The notes: generated by a model not told the origin, from the sequence alone. A DNA stretch of 64,000 nucleotides from Actinomadura rupiterrae (GCF_024172125.1 NZ_JAMZEA010000004.1:434001-498000); one strand, 5' to 3'; positions 17,960 to 27,347 are shown, counted from the stretch's first letter. Program-made: numbers and translations.

Positions 17960-18841
17960 TCACTGGGGACCTTGCGCCAGGGTCGCGATCAGCCGCAGGG
18001 ACTCGTCCAGGCCGAGGGCCGCGGTCGCGAGCTGATTGAAGGCGAGCGAGTAGCGAAAGACCTCATCCTCGTCCTCGACGTAGGCGACACCGGAGAGGTT
18101 GTCGTAGTAGGCGACGTCAGGGACGGCCGAGTCGGCGAAGTCCAGGATCGAGAACTCGCCGCTGAGCCCGGGATGCGCTCCCCCGGCGAAAGGCAGCACC
18201 TGGATCATCACATTGGGCAGCTCAGCCACCGACAGGAGGTGCTCGTACTGCTCCCACATCAGCTCCGGACCACCGACGACTCTCCGCAACGCCGCCTCGT
18301 CCACGATGGTCCAGAGCCGGAGCGGCTCGGGCCGCCTGTCAGTAAGCACCCTCCTACGCTCCCGCCTCACGTCCACTCTCCGGTCCATCTCCGCCCTGGA
18401 GGCGAACTGCATGAGGCCGACCCGAATGACCTCGCGCGCATAGTCGTCCGTCTGGAGCAGCCCGTTGAGCACCAGGCCATCGAACGAGCGCAGCGTTCTC
18501 GCTTCGGCCTCAAGCTCAATGGCGGCGAGCGCCTCGCCCTTGAGGGTGTCGGCATAGGCGTCCCACCAGCCGCGTTGGCGGGCGGACGCGCCGAGGGAAC
18601 GCAGCGCCGCTCGCCTGTCTTCTGGGACTTCGTAGAGTTCCAGAAGTTCTTCCAGGTCCGGCGCTCGCACCCGGCGAGCACATGTCTCGATGCGAGACAG
18701 CTTCGCAGGCGACCACTGCCCGCCGTCCTTACGGGCGCGCAGCGCGGCCACGGCCTCTTCCAGCGTCAGCGTCGAGCGCTCACGCAGTCGGCGCAGCTCG
18801 CCGGCCAGCTTCCGCATCCGAATCGTCGGGCGATCGGTCAT
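17960..18841 (-). CDS. XRE-family regulator with DUF5753 domain
   Basis: 293 residues. Residues 8-75 form the helix-turn-helix (MRKLAGELRRLRERSTLTLE, WSPAKLSRIETCARRV). The rest is DUF5753 (RSFDGLVLNGLLQTDDYARE, LPFAGGAHPGLSGEFSILDF, VAYYDNLSG). Members of this family act with DUF397 proteins in development and metabolism control in Streptomyces; the targets here are unknown. The order DUF397, XRE, divergent RsbW-like ATPase is a recurrent actinomycete arrangement. ATG 18841. Confidence 0.95.
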   Translation of the reverse strand: MTDRPTIRMRKLAGELRRLRERSTLTLEEAVAALRARKDGGQWSPAKLSRIETCARRVRAPDLEELLELYEVPEDRRAALRSLGASARQRGWWDAYADTLKGEALAAIELEAEARTLRSFDGLVLNGLLQTDDYAREVIRVGLMQFASRAEMDRRVDVRRERRRVLTDRRPEPLRLWTIVDEAALRRVVGGPELMWEQYEHLLSVAELPNVMIQVLPFAGGAHPGLSGEFSILDFADSAVPDVAYYDNLSGVAYVEDEDEVFRYSLAFNQLATAALGLDESLRLIATLAQGPQ

Positions 18842-18996
18842 GCGCTCAGTGTGCAGGGCTCCTGACAGTCCGTGCGGGGACTCGCCGGAATTCGGTGTAG
18901 CAAATTTGCCGTTTCACTTGCCCTGGACCAGAGGATGACCACACGATGCAAGCGTCACGACACGCTCCGTGCACGGACGACACTGGAGGAGATGTC

Positions 18997-19800
18997 ATGT
19001 GGGCTCAGGAGCAGAATGCGGAACTTCGGGATGCGCGGGACGTCGTGGTCGGCGGTGGGTGCGCCGCTTGGGCGTTGCCGGTGGACGGGACTTGTGCTCG
19101 CGAGGCGCGGCGGCGGGTGCGTGAGGTCATGGGGGCGCTCGGGTTCGGCTCCGAGGTTGTCGGGGACGTGTGCACTGCCGTGTCCGAGATCGGGACGAAC
19201 GTGTTCGTGCACGCCTACGGCGGCAGGGCGCCGAGCGTGACGTCCCCTGTCGGGCTTCCTGAACTGCGGATACACCTTCGCAACCGGCGGTCCGAGCTCG
19301 TCATCAAGATCTTCGACACCGCGGCCTGGCGCGGGCCGTGTCCGGGACGGCCACCGCAGGCGGCACCGGACGACGAGGGCGGGCGGGGGGGGCTGGAGAT
19401 CGTGGCCGCACTGTCCCGCGAACTCAACGGCGCGTGGGGCGTGCAGCGTTCGCGGGCCCGACTCGGCAGCGTCGCGAGCCCTGGCAAAGCGGTCTACTTC
19501 ACCGTGCCGCTCGCCGGCGAGTACACCCGCGGCCGGCCGGTGCCGCAGGTGCCGGGGTGCCACGCGGCCGTGCGGTTGCTGGAGGACGAGTTGGTCGCGC
19601 GCGGGATCGGGCCGGTGTATCGGTGCGAGGGCTGGGGCATGGCCGTCCTGTCCGTCCGGCCTGAGATCACGTTGTGGGCGCGGACCAGCGGGCTGCTTCT
19701 CACCGCGCCGGACACCGGGACCGTCCGGTACCCGTACGACGACATCACCGAACTGGCCGAGGTCGTCGTCCAGTGCAACGAGGATCTCGACGCGCGGTGA
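18997..19800 (+). CDS. RsbW-like ATP-binding protein with C-terminal extension
   Basis: 267 residues. The first 150 form a GHKL ATPase: CTAVSEIGTNVFVHAYGG is the N box and GGRGGLEIVAALSRELNGAWG the G2 region. About 100 residues follow (PGCHAAVRLLEDELVARGIG, VLSVRPEITLWARTSG) that are typical of actinomycete ATPases beside XRE-DUF397 pairs. GGAGGA lies six bases before ATG 18997; the frame continues back to an ATG at 18946. It diverges from the XRE gene, sharing about 155 bases of promoter region, and its stop overlaps the next start as GTGA. Confidence 0.9.
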   Translation: MWAQEQNAELRDARDVVVGGGCAAWALPVDGTCAREARRRVREVMGALGFGSEVVGDVCTAVSEIGTNVFVHAYGGRAPSVTSPVGLPELRIHLRNRRSELVIKIFDTAAWRGPCPGRPPQAAPDDEGGRGGLEIVAALSRELNGAWGVQRSRARLGSVASPGKAVYFTVPLAGEYTRGRPVPQVPGCHAAVRLLEDELVARGIGPVYRCEGWGMAVLSVRPEITLWARTSGLLLTAPDTGTVRYPYDDITELAEVVVQCNEDLDAR

Positions 19801-19981
19801 CCCGCGATGGAGACTCCGAGCTGCTCACCAGTACCGAGGTCGCCGCGATGTTTCGGGTCGCGCGCTCCACAGTGAGCGGGTGGGCGGCGCGCGGTCTGCT
19901 CCCCTACGCCCGGACGCCGTCGGGCACCTCCGTTTCCGGCGTGCGGACGTCGAAGCCTTCCTTCGGACACGGCTCCGCTGA
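19797..19981 (+). pseudogene. Frameshifted MerR/excisionase-type helix-turn-helix gene (BldC-like)
   Basis: GTG 19797 overlaps the stop of the ATPase gene. It reads ELLTSTEVAAMFRVARSTVSGWAARGLLPYARTPSG, a BldC/excisionase-type helix-turn-helix. In the original frame the next residues are TSVSGVRTSK, unlike the family. Shifting one base at 19925 gives HLRFRRADVEAFLRTRLR and then TGA at 19979-19981, exactly the expected wing and C-terminus of a 62-residue protein. So one C in GGGCACC appears to be missing: a real mutation, a sequencing error, or a -1 frameshift. Without the shift, the frame runs to 20057. Confidence 0.75.
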
Positions 19982-20067
19982 TTCGCGGTCCAGGAGCACT
20001 TCGAAAGGCGGATCTTCCTGTGCGAAACCTTGCCGGACGCAATTGAGTGACCGATAGCGTACTCAGA

Positions 20068-21633
20068 GTGAGGTCTTTCAATATCGCGGGGCCGTGTCGT
20101 CAAGGTCGGCATTACATGCTCCCGCCGGAGCCGCGCCTCCTCCAAGCCCGGGAGTTGATCGAGGAGGGGTTGTACTTCAGCGTGTACGCGCCCCGGCAGA
20201 CAGGCAAGACCACGACGCTGGCGTCTCTGGCCCGGGCCCTCAACTCCGAGGGACGATACGTTGCGACCCATTTCTCCTGCGAGGACGCACAGGTCACGGG
20301 CGACGACTACGCCGCCGCAGAAGAGGCGGTGCTGACCGCGATCCGCGAGTCCTGCGCGGCGTTCGACATCCCGCCGGACTGCGCACCGCCGACGCCCTGG
20401 CCTGAATCGTTTCCGGGTACGCGTCTCTGTGGTGCCTTGGCCGCGTGGGCACTCAGATCGCCACGTCCTCTCGTCCTGTTCTTCGACGAGTTCGACGCCC
20501 TGAGCGGGAAGGGCTTGGTCAGCGTCCTCAGCCAGCTTCGCAGCGGATACACGACCCATCCCGAGGCATTTCCTCATTCGGTGGCGCTCTGCGGGCTGCG
20601 CGACGTCCGCGAGTACAAGATGGCCTCGGGCGACGGCTCCAGTCCGTTCAACATCAAAGCCGAGTCACTTCGGCTCGGCGATTTCACCTTTGGCGAGGTC
20701 GCGGAGCTGTACGGCCAGCACACCGAGGACACCGGGCAGAAGTTCGAGCCTCACGCCGTCCAGCGCGCCTACGAAGCCAGCCAGGGGCAGCCATGGCTCG
20801 TGAACGCCCTGGCACGGCATGTCACCCGTGAGATGCGAGTCCCCGTGAGTGAGTCGATCACCGACGCCCATATCGAGGAGGCCGTCGAGCGCCTCATCCT
20901 TGAACGGGCGACCCATCTCGACTCGCTGGTCGAGCGGCTCGGGGAGCTTCGCGTGCAGCGCGTCATCGAGCCGATCCTGGCCGGGACGTTCCCGCCGGTG
21001 GACCAGAGCTACAACGATGACCTCTCGTTCGTCCGCGATCTGGGGCTGGTCTCCCAGAACCTGCCGATTCAGATCGCCAATCCGATCTACCAGGAGGTCA
21101 TCGTCCGGGTCCTCTCGCAGGGAGTGGAAGCCTCGATCGACGCGGATCCGCGCACTTTCCTGCTCCCGGACGGGCGGCTCGACATTCCACGCCTCATCAC
21201 CGAGTTCGTGGCCTTCTGGAAGGCCAACGGCGAGATCCTGGACAAGCGCGAGACGTATCACGAGTTCGCCTGCCAGCTCGTTTTCATGGCCTACCTCCAG
21301 CGCGTGGTGAACGGCGGGGGATTCATCGACCGCGAGTACGCCGTGGGCCGCGACCGGGTGGACATCGCCGTCCGCAAGCCTCACCTGGACGAGCACGGGC
21401 GTCGGGTCGTCCAGCTTTCGGCGTTCGAGCTGAAGGTGCGCACCGACAAGTCCGGTGATCAGGTCGCGAAGGGCTTGGACCAGCTTGACGGTTACCTCGA
21501 TGATCTCGGTCTCGATACCGGCACGCTCATCGTCTTCGATCGCCGGACTAACGCCCCGGCGATCGCCGACCGGACCGTGATCGACGCTGCAACGACTCCG
21601 TCCGGACGCCCCGTCACGCTCGTCCACGCCTGA
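20068..21633 (+). CDS. AAA-family ATPase with C-terminal PD-(D/E)XK-like nuclease domain
   Basis: About 520 residues. VRSFNIAGPCRQGRHYMLPP at the start is the standard opening of this family, hence GTG 20068 rather than GTG 20047. Walker A is YAPRQTGKTTTL and Walker B LVLFFDEFDAL. The C-terminal 120 residues match the nuclease-like domain of DUF1703 ATPases: RDRVDIAVRKP, then LSAFELKVRTDKSG, giving D...ExK. Related proteins are widespread, often on mobile DNA, with no firmly established job; a defence or DNA-processing role is inferred. There is no ribosome site; TAGCGT lies seven bases upstream, so translation may be leaderless. Confidence 0.85.
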   Translation: MRSFNIAGPCRQGRHYMLPPEPRLLQARELIEEGLYFSVYAPRQTGKTTTLASLARALNSEGRYVATHFSCEDAQVTGDDYAAAEEAVLTAIRESCAAFDIPPDCAPPTPWPESFPGTRLCGALAAWALRSPRPLVLFFDEFDALSGKGLVSVLSQLRSGYTTHPEAFPHSVALCGLRDVREYKMASGDGSSPFNIKAESLRLGDFTFGEVAELYGQHTEDTGQKFEPHAVQRAYEASQGQPWLVNALARHVTREMRVPVSESITDAHIEEAVERLILERATHLDSLVERLGELRVQRVIEPILAGTFPPVDQSYNDDLSFVRDLGLVSQNLPIQIANPIYQEVIVRVLSQGVEASIDADPRTFLLPDGRLDIPRLITEFVAFWKANGEILDKRETYHEFACQLVFMAYLQRVVNGGGFIDREYAVGRDRVDIAVRKPHLDEHGRRVVQLSAFELKVRTDKSGDQVAKGLDQLDGYLDDLGLDTGTLIVFDRRTNAPAIADRTVIDAATTPSGRPVTLVHA

Positions 21634-22252
21634 CGCCTAGGAAGACGCCGAGGCCTGGTCGGGCGCAAAGGGCCGGTGGGGGCAGAGGGCCGGTGGGGGC
21701 GGAGGGCCGGTGGGGGCAGAGGGCCGGTGGGGGCAGAGGGCCGGTGGGGGCGGAGGGCGGTAAGGCGCGGAGGCGGAGGCGTTGCAGCTGGGTTCCCAAT
21801 GGGGCTCGCGTGGTCGGCGTGCTTCAAGGGGGCTTGCGTGGTTGGCGGCTGCTTGCGGGCCTTGCGTGGTTGGGGGCGGGGGATGGTGGGGGGCTCTTGC
21901 GGTGCCGGTGGGCGGGTGCGCTTTCGGTGGGTTGTCGGCTGGAGGGCGATGTGGCCCCGGCGGGTTTGGTGGGGTCGGCTGCGGGGGTGGGGGTGGGGTT
22001 TTGATCTTTGGTTTGGGGGGTGGTGGGGGGCGCTAGAGCCTTTGTGTAGGGGGCTGTGACGTGGGAGGGCAGGATGGCGGGGGGCTGGGCGGGGTAGGGA
22101 ACCTCGTAAGCAGGGTCTTGCGTTCATGGGTGTGATGTCTGCCACGATGGCATGAGCGGCATTCGTCCCCTTTTACCCGGGGGAAGAAGGCCACTGAGGT
22201 CGGTCGGTTCGCGGCGATCCCGAGGACCGGCCCCGAACGAGGAGTGTCATCA
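21634..22252. other. Gene-free, G-rich stretch before the bkd operon
   Basis: About 610 bases. The first part holds a tandem G-rich repeat listed separately, then long G-rich sequence with T-containing breaks (GGGGTTTTGATCTTTGG near 21990). Open frames here arise from the base bias. The last 100 bases should carry the promoter of the dehydrogenase operon. Confidence 0.7.
21669..21753 (+). repeat. Five tandem 17-bp G-rich repeats
   Basis: Unit AGGGCCGGTGGGGGCAG, five copies with one A/G change at position 16 in some; a partial sixth follows. Each unit has two runs of three or more G on the plus strand, enough for several G-quadruplexes. Confidence 0.9.
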
Positions 22253-23389
22253 ATGACGATCGACTCCGTGCGCGGCGCGCCGGGCAGCGGCGAGCTCGCC
22301 GACTCCGAACTCGTGCAGCTGCTCACCCCGGAGGGTGAGCGCGTCGACCATCCCGACTACCCGCTGGAGCTCACCGCCGAGCAGGTGCGGGGACTGTACC
22401 GCGACCTGGTCACGGTCCGGCGGATCGACCTGGAGGCCGTGGCGCTCACCCGGCAGGGCGAGCTGGGCATCTGGGCGTCGCTGCTGGGCCAGGAGGCCGC
22501 GCAGATCGGCTCCGGCAGGGCGCTGACCGGCAACGACATGGTGTTTCCCACGTACCGGGAGCATGGCGTCGCCTATTGCCGCAATGTGGAGCCGCTGAGT
22601 CTGCTGGGACTGTTCCGCGGCGTCAACCACAGCGGCTGGGACCCGAAGGAGCACGGGTTCCACCTGTACACGATCGTGATCGGGTCGCAGACGCTGCATG
22701 CGACCGGGTACGCGATGGGGGTCCAGCGGGACGGCGTTCTCGGGTCCGACAAGGCCGGCGCGACCATCGCCTACTTCGGCGACGGCGCGACGTCCCAGGG
22801 CGATGTGAACGAGTCGTTCGTGTTCGCCAGCGTGTTCAACGCGCCGATCGTGTTCTTCTGCCAGAACAACCAGTGGGCGATCTCCGAGCCGCTGGAGAAG
22901 CAGTCCCGGATCCCGCTGTACAAGCGGGCGCAGGGCTTCGGGTTCCCGGGCGTCCGGGTGGACGGCAACGACGTGTTCGCCTGCCTCGCGGTGACGCGGA
23001 AGGCGCTTGAGCACGCGCGGGACGGGCAGGGCCCGACGCTGATCGAGGCCTACACCTACCGGATGGGCGCCCACACCACGACGGACGACCCGACGCGCTA
23101 CCGGCTGAAGGCCGAAGAGGAGGCCTGGAAGCTCAAGGACCCGATCGAGCGGGTCAAGGCGTACCTGGTCAAGCAGGGCGACGCGGACCAGGCGTTCTTC
23201 GACGAGGTCGAGGCCGAGGCCAAGAAGATGGCGACGGAGCTGCGGAGGGCGTGCCTCGCGCTGCCCGACCCGGACCCGATGGCGATCTTCGAGCACGTGT
23301 ACGCCGAGCCGCACCCCCTGATGACCGAGGAGCAGGAGCAGTTCGCCGCCTACCTGGCGTCGTTCGAGGATGAGGGGGCGGGTCGATGA
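22253..23389 (+). CDS. bkdA: 2-oxo acid dehydrogenase E1 alpha subunit (branched-chain type)
   Basis: 378 residues. Thiamine-diphosphate decarboxylase subunit of a 2-oxo acid dehydrogenase complex. The ThDP motif runs from about residue 176 (GDGATSQGDVNESF) to VFFCQNNQW; the N-terminal RRIDLEAVALTRQGE and HLYTIVIGSQTLHATGYAMG also fit. Because actinomycetes usually make pyruvate dehydrogenase with a single-chain AceE E1, the alpha/beta form here is more likely the branched-chain enzyme (2-oxoisovalerate and relatives, feeding branched fatty-acid primers). AGGAG lies eight bases before ATG 22253. First gene of a three-gene operon with overlapping stops and starts. Confidence 0.92.
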   Translation: MTIDSVRGAPGSGELADSELVQLLTPEGERVDHPDYPLELTAEQVRGLYRDLVTVRRIDLEAVALTRQGELGIWASLLGQEAAQIGSGRALTGNDMVFPTYREHGVAYCRNVEPLSLLGLFRGVNHSGWDPKEHGFHLYTIVIGSQTLHATGYAMGVQRDGVLGSDKAGATIAYFGDGATSQGDVNESFVFASVFNAPIVFFCQNNQWAISEPLEKQSRIPLYKRAQGFGFPGVRVDGNDVFACLAVTRKALEHARDGQGPTLIEAYTYRMGAHTTTDDPTRYRLKAEEEAWKLKDPIERVKAYLVKQGDADQAFFDEVEAEAKKMATELRRACLALPDPDPMAIFEHVYAEPHPLMTEEQEQFAAYLASFEDEGAGR

Positions 23390-24375
23390 GCGGCGACACC
23401 ATCACCCTGGCCAAGGGCATCAACGAGGGCCTGCGCAAGGCCATGGAGAACGACCCCAAGGTCGTCGTCATGGGCGAGGACGTGGGCAAGCTCGGCGGCG
23501 TGTTCCGCGTGACGGACGGCCTGCAGAAGGACTTCGGCGAGGAGCGGGTGATCGACACGCCGCTCGCCGAGTCCGGCATCGTCGGCACTGCGATCGGGCT
23601 GGCGCTGCGCGGCTACCGGCCCGTGGTGGAGATCCAGTTCGACGGGTTCGTGTTCCCCGCGGCGGACCAGATCATCACGCAGCTGGCGAAGATGCACATG
23701 CGGTCGCTCGGCGCGACGCAGGTGCCGGTGGTCATCCGGATCCCGTGCGGCGGCGGCATCGGCGCGGTGGAGCACCACTCGGAGTCGCCCGAGGTGTACT
23801 TCACGCACACCGCCGGGCTGCGCGTGGTGGCCTGCTCGAACCCGTCGGACGCGTTCACGATGATCCAGCAGGCGATCACCTCCCCCGACCCGGTGATCTT
23901 CTTCGAGCCGAAGCGGCGGTACTGGGAGAAGGCGGCGGTGGACCTGGAGTCCGCCGCCTCGTCCTGGACGCCGCTGAACAGCGCGCGCGTCGTCGCGCCG
24001 GGCGAGCACGTGACCGTCCTCGCCTGGGGCCCTTCGGTGAAGACCTGCCTGGAGGCGGCCTCGGCGGCGGCCGAGGAGGGACGCTCCCTGGAGGTGATCG
24101 ACCTGCGCTCGCTGAACCCCCTGGACATCGACACGATCACCGCCTCGGTGAACCGGACGGGGCGCTGCGTGGTCGTCCACGAGGCCCCGGTGTTCAGCGG
24201 TTTCGGCGCGGAGCTGGCCGCGCGGATCACCGAGCGGTGCTTCTACCGGCTGGAGGCGCCGGTGCTGCGCGTCGGCGGGCCGTCCACCCCGTACCCGCCG
24301 TCCCGGCTGGAGGACCACTACCTGCCCGACCTCGACCGCGTCCTCGACGCCGTCGACCGGACCTTCGCGTGGTGA
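23386..24375 (+). CDS. bkdB: 2-oxo acid dehydrogenase E1 beta subunit
   Basis: 329 residues, overlapping the alpha gene as ATGA. LAKGINEGLRKAMENDPKVV and VVMGEDVGKLGGVFRVT are the typical start; DTPLAESGIVGTAIGLALRG and IRIPCGGGIGAVEHHSESPE lie in the ThDP-binding half. It pairs with E1 alpha as an alpha2-beta2 heterotetramer and transfers the acyl group to the E2 lipoyl arm. Confidence 0.94.
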   Translation: MSGDTITLAKGINEGLRKAMENDPKVVVMGEDVGKLGGVFRVTDGLQKDFGEERVIDTPLAESGIVGTAIGLALRGYRPVVEIQFDGFVFPAADQIITQLAKMHMRSLGATQVPVVIRIPCGGGIGAVEHHSESPEVYFTHTAGLRVVACSNPSDAFTMIQQAITSPDPVIFFEPKRRYWEKAAVDLESAASSWTPLNSARVVAPGEHVTVLAWGPSVKTCLEAASAAAEEGRSLEVIDLRSLNPLDIDTITASVNRTGRCVVVHEAPVFSGFGAELAARITERCFYRLEAPVLRVGGPSTPYPPSRLEDHYLPDLDRVLDAVDRTFAW

Positions 24376-26087
24376 CGCCGATGACCGAGCGCAAGCAGTT
24401 CAAGCTGCCCGACGTGGGCGAGGGCCTCACCGAGGCCGAGATCGTCAAGTGGCACGTCCAGGTCGGCGACCAGGTCGAGGTCAACCAGACGATCGTCGAG
24501 ATCGAGACCGCCAAGGCGGTCGTGGAGCTTCCGTGCCCGTTCGAGGGGACGGTCGGCGAGCTGATGGTGGAGGAGGGCGCGACGGTCGACGTCGGCGTCC
24601 CGATCATCGCGGTCGATGTCGCCGCCGAAGGCGGCGCTGCCGGGCCTGCCGGGGCCGGGGCCAACGGGGCCGCTGGGGCCTCGGGCGGCGCTTCCTCCGG
24701 GGGCGCTCACTCCGCCGGCGCCTCCTCGGCGGGCACTTCCTCTGGGGGCGCTTCCTCGGGGGGTGCCTCATCGGGGGGCGCTTCGTCGCAGGGATCCCCT
24801 CACGGGGGCCCCACCCCCACCCCCTCCACCAGTTCCGCGAGCGCCGCTGCCGGGGCGCTTGCCTCCGCTGGTGTGGACGGAGGCGCTGAGGGCGCGGTGC
24901 CGCAGCCGGACGAGCCCGGCGTCGTCCAGCCCGAGCAGCCCAAGCGGCAGCCCGTCCTCGTCGGGTACGGGGTCAAGCCCGGCGCCACCAAGCGCCGTCC
25001 GCGCAAGCAGCCCTCGCCGCCACCTCCTTCCGTCACTCAGCAGGCTCCCTCGGTGAGCCCGCAGCCGTCACAACCGTCCCAGCCGTCCAGTCCGCAACCC
25101 GTCCAGGCCAACGTAAGCGGCGCGGGCACGGCGGCGCGAAGTTACCCACAGGTTGTGGATAACGGGTTGCCGCTGGCCAAGCCACCCGTCCGCAAGATGG
25201 CCAAGGACCTCGGCGTGGACCTGTCCACGATCACCGGAACGGGTCCTCGCGGATCCATCACCCGCGAGGACGTCCAGCAGGCCCTCGACGGCGCCGCGGC
25301 AGCACCGGCGCCGCAGAAGGCCGCAGCCCCAGAAGGCGAGCGCGAGGAACGGATTCCGGTCCGCGGCGTCCGGAAGGCCACCGCGAACGCGATGGTCGGA
25401 TCGGCGTTCACCGCGCCGCACGTCACCACGTTCCTGCAGGTCGACGTGACCCGGACGGTCGAGACCGTGGCCAGGCTACGCACGCTCCCCGAGTTCGCCG
25501 AGTTCAGGGTCTCACCGCTGCTTCTGGTCGCGAAGGCACTGCTCACGGCTGTCGCGCGCTACCCGATGCTGAACTCGTCCTGGGCGGACGCCCCGACGGG
25601 CCAGAACGGCAACAGCGGCGGCAACAGCGGCACCGGCAGCGGCGCGGAGATCGTCGTCAAGCACTACGTGAACCTGGGGATCGCGGCGGCCACCGAGCGC
25701 GGACTGATCGTCCCGAACGTGAAGGACGCGCACACGCTGTCCCTGCCCGAACTGGCGCAGGCGTTCGCGGACCTGACCGCCACGGCGCGCGCCGGGAAGG
25801 CCAGCCCGGCCGACCTGACCGGCGGGACGATCAGCATCACCAACGTGGGCGTGTTCGGTGTGGACGCCGGAACGCCGATCATCACCCCCGGCGAGGCCGC
25901 GATCCTGTGCTTCGGCCAGATCCGCGACATGCCGTGGGTGCACGAGGGCGAGCTGACCGTCCGCAAGGTGACCACGCTGGCGCTCTCGTTCGACCACCGC
26001 ATCATCGACGGCGAGCTCGGCTCCAAGGTCCTCCGCGACATCGGCGCGATGCTGGAGGACCCGGTCCACTTCCTCGCCTGGTCCTGA
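24372..26087 (+). CDS. bkdC: 2-oxo acid dehydrogenase E2 (dihydrolipoamide acyltransferase)
   Basis: 571 residues from GTG 24372, which overlaps the E1 beta stop as GTGA (ATG 24381 is the alternative). One lipoyl domain with the target lysine in IETAKAVVELP (about residue 48). A long Ala/Gly/Ser linker with GGASS repeats and a Pro/Gln/Ser linker follow. The E1/E3-binding domain is at about 270-305 (KPPVRKMAKDLGVDLSTITG). The acyltransferase core ends with FDHRIIDGELGS; the catalytic His is about 542. No E3 gene follows, so the complex must borrow a lipoamide dehydrogenase from elsewhere. The 25142-25162 stretch carries two DnaA-box-like sequences. Confidence 0.94.
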   Translation: MTPMTERKQFKLPDVGEGLTEAEIVKWHVQVGDQVEVNQTIVEIETAKAVVELPCPFEGTVGELMVEEGATVDVGVPIIAVDVAAEGGAAGPAGAGANGAAGASGGASSGGAHSAGASSAGTSSGGASSGGASSGGASSQGSPHGGPTPTPSTSSASAAAGALASAGVDGGAEGAVPQPDEPGVVQPEQPKRQPVLVGYGVKPGATKRRPRKQPSPPPPSVTQQAPSVSPQPSQPSQPSSPQPVQANVSGAGTAARSYPQVVDNGLPLAKPPVRKMAKDLGVDLSTITGTGPRGSITREDVQQALDGAAAAPAPQKAAAPEGEREERIPVRGVRKATANAMVGSAFTAPHVTTFLQVDVTRTVETVARLRTLPEFAEFRVSPLLLVAKALLTAVARYPMLNSSWADAPTGQNGNSGGNSGTGSGAEIVVKHYVNLGIAAATERGLIVPNVKDAHTLSLPELAQAFADLTATARAGKASPADLTGGTISITNVGVFGVDAGTPIITPGEAAILCFGQIRDMPWVHEGELTVRKVTTLALSFDHRIIDGELGSKVLRDIGAMLEDPVHFLAWS

Positions 26088-26240
26088 CCGCGCAAGGGTG
26101 AGGGGGCCACCGGCCGCCCGGCCGCCCCGGCCTCCTCACCCGCCACCGCCTCCAACCGCCTCGGCCCTCACCCGAAACGGCCCCGCCACGGCCAGAGCAG
26201 TGGCCGGAATCCAAGTGATCAAGGAGTCGTTGACGCCGGA

Positions 26241-26921
26241 ATGACGACCTTCGTTCTCGTTCCCGGCGGCTGGCGCGGCGGCTGGTACTTCTCCGAGGCG
26301 GCCGAGCGGCTCCGCGCCGCCGGGCACCGGGCGCTGACCGTAACGCCCACCGCCCTCGGCGACCGCGCGCATCTGAACTCCGCGTCCGTCAATCTGGACA
26401 CCCACATCGACGACGTCCTCGCGCTCCTCGCCGCCGAGCAGCTCAGCGACGTCGTCCTCGTCGGGCACAGCTACGCCGGTCTGGTCATCACCGGCGCCGC
26501 CGACCGCGCGCCCTCCGGCGCCGTCCGCCGCCTGGTCTATTGCGACGCGTACGTCCCCGAGGACGGCCAGTCCTGCTGGGACCTGACGAGCGACAGGTAC
26601 CGCAGCCTGTTCCTGGAGGGCGCCGCAGCGGACGGGTACTCGGTGCAACCTCCGTCCTCGGACGATCCGCGCGTGACCGCGCATCCGCTCGCGTCGTTCC
26701 TCCAGCGGATCCGTCTGGACGCGGACGGCCTGCGCAACGTCAAGGTCCGGGACTACGTGTACCTGTCCGGATGGGACGGCACGCCGTTCACAACCGTCCG
26801 CAACCGGCTGGCCGGCGACCCGGCCTGGCGCGTCCACGACCTGGACAGCGGCCACGACGTGTGGAGGGACGCGCCGGACGAGTTCCTGGAGATCCTTCTC
26901 CAGGGCGACCAAGGCGAATGA
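26241..26921 (+). CDS. Alpha/beta hydrolase
   Basis: 226 residues. Oxyanion region [14 protein letters not shown], nucleophile elbow GHSYAG with Ser77, a strand [12 protein letters not shown] after it, and the late His in [14 protein letters not shown]. This matches the EstC/salicylate-esterase-like branch of the alpha/beta hydrolases, which includes esterases and hydroxynitrile lyases. Substrate unknown. ATG 26241; AAGGAG is about 14 bases upstream, so the ribosome site is weak. Confidence 0.9.
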   Translation: MTTFVLVPGGWRGGWYFSEAAERLRAAGHRALTVTPTALGDRAHLNSASVNLDTHIDDVLALLAAEQLSDVVLVGHSYAGLVITGAADRAPSGAVRRLVYCDAYVPEDGQSCWDLTSDRYRSLFLEGAAADGYSVQPPSSDDPRVTAHPLASFLQRIRLDADGLRNVKVRDYVYLSGWDGTPFTTVRNRLAGDPAWRVHDLDSGHDVWRDAPDEFLEILLQGDQGE

Positions 26922-26943
26922 GGCGAATGACGCGACGGGACGG

Positions 26944-27186
26944 TCAGGGCGGCGGCTGGTGGTCGCCTTTGTAGAGGTGGTCGCTGTCGGACGGGTCGCG
27001 CCGGCGCGGTTGCTGCTGCATGCGGGTCATCATCAGGAGCTGGAGGGCGAAGGTGACGCCGCCGACGATGATGAGGATCACGCCGACGATGTGGATGTCG
27101 ACCGGGTCGCGCATCGCGTTCGGCTGGATCGCGAACTTGAGGATGAGCCCGAGGGTGATGGTGAAGACGCTGACGCCGAGACCCAT
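26944..27186 (-). CDS. DUF6458-type small membrane protein
   Basis: 80 residues with two hydrophobic helices: [20 protein letters not shown] and [20 protein letters not shown], then a basic, Gln/Arg-rich tail. This is the common actinobacterial DUF6458 pattern (MGxGxxxFxxGLIL). ATG 27186 has GGAGG seven bases upstream; the longer frame to 27384 is not needed. Function unknown. Confidence 0.88.
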   Translation of the reverse strand: MGLGVSVFTITLGLILKFAIQPNAMRDPVDIHIVGVILIIVGGVTFALQLLMMTRMQQQPRRRDPSDSDHLYKGDHQPPP

Positions 27187-27347
27187 GGGGTGACCTCCGC
27201 CGCACGATCTGCTGCCGTGTTCCTTTGGTTTCCGTACCCGGAGGTCATCACACGTACTCGGAACGGTAAATGGACACATACCCGGCAACGACACTCCCCC
27301 ACGCACCTGAACGGCTCCCGCACCCCGAAAAAGGCCCACACACGCAC

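Noticed and set aside
21670..22240. Several Gly/Trp-rich open frames on the plus strand
   Set aside because: They follow from the G-rich tandem repeat and base bias; no family likeness and no ribosome site.
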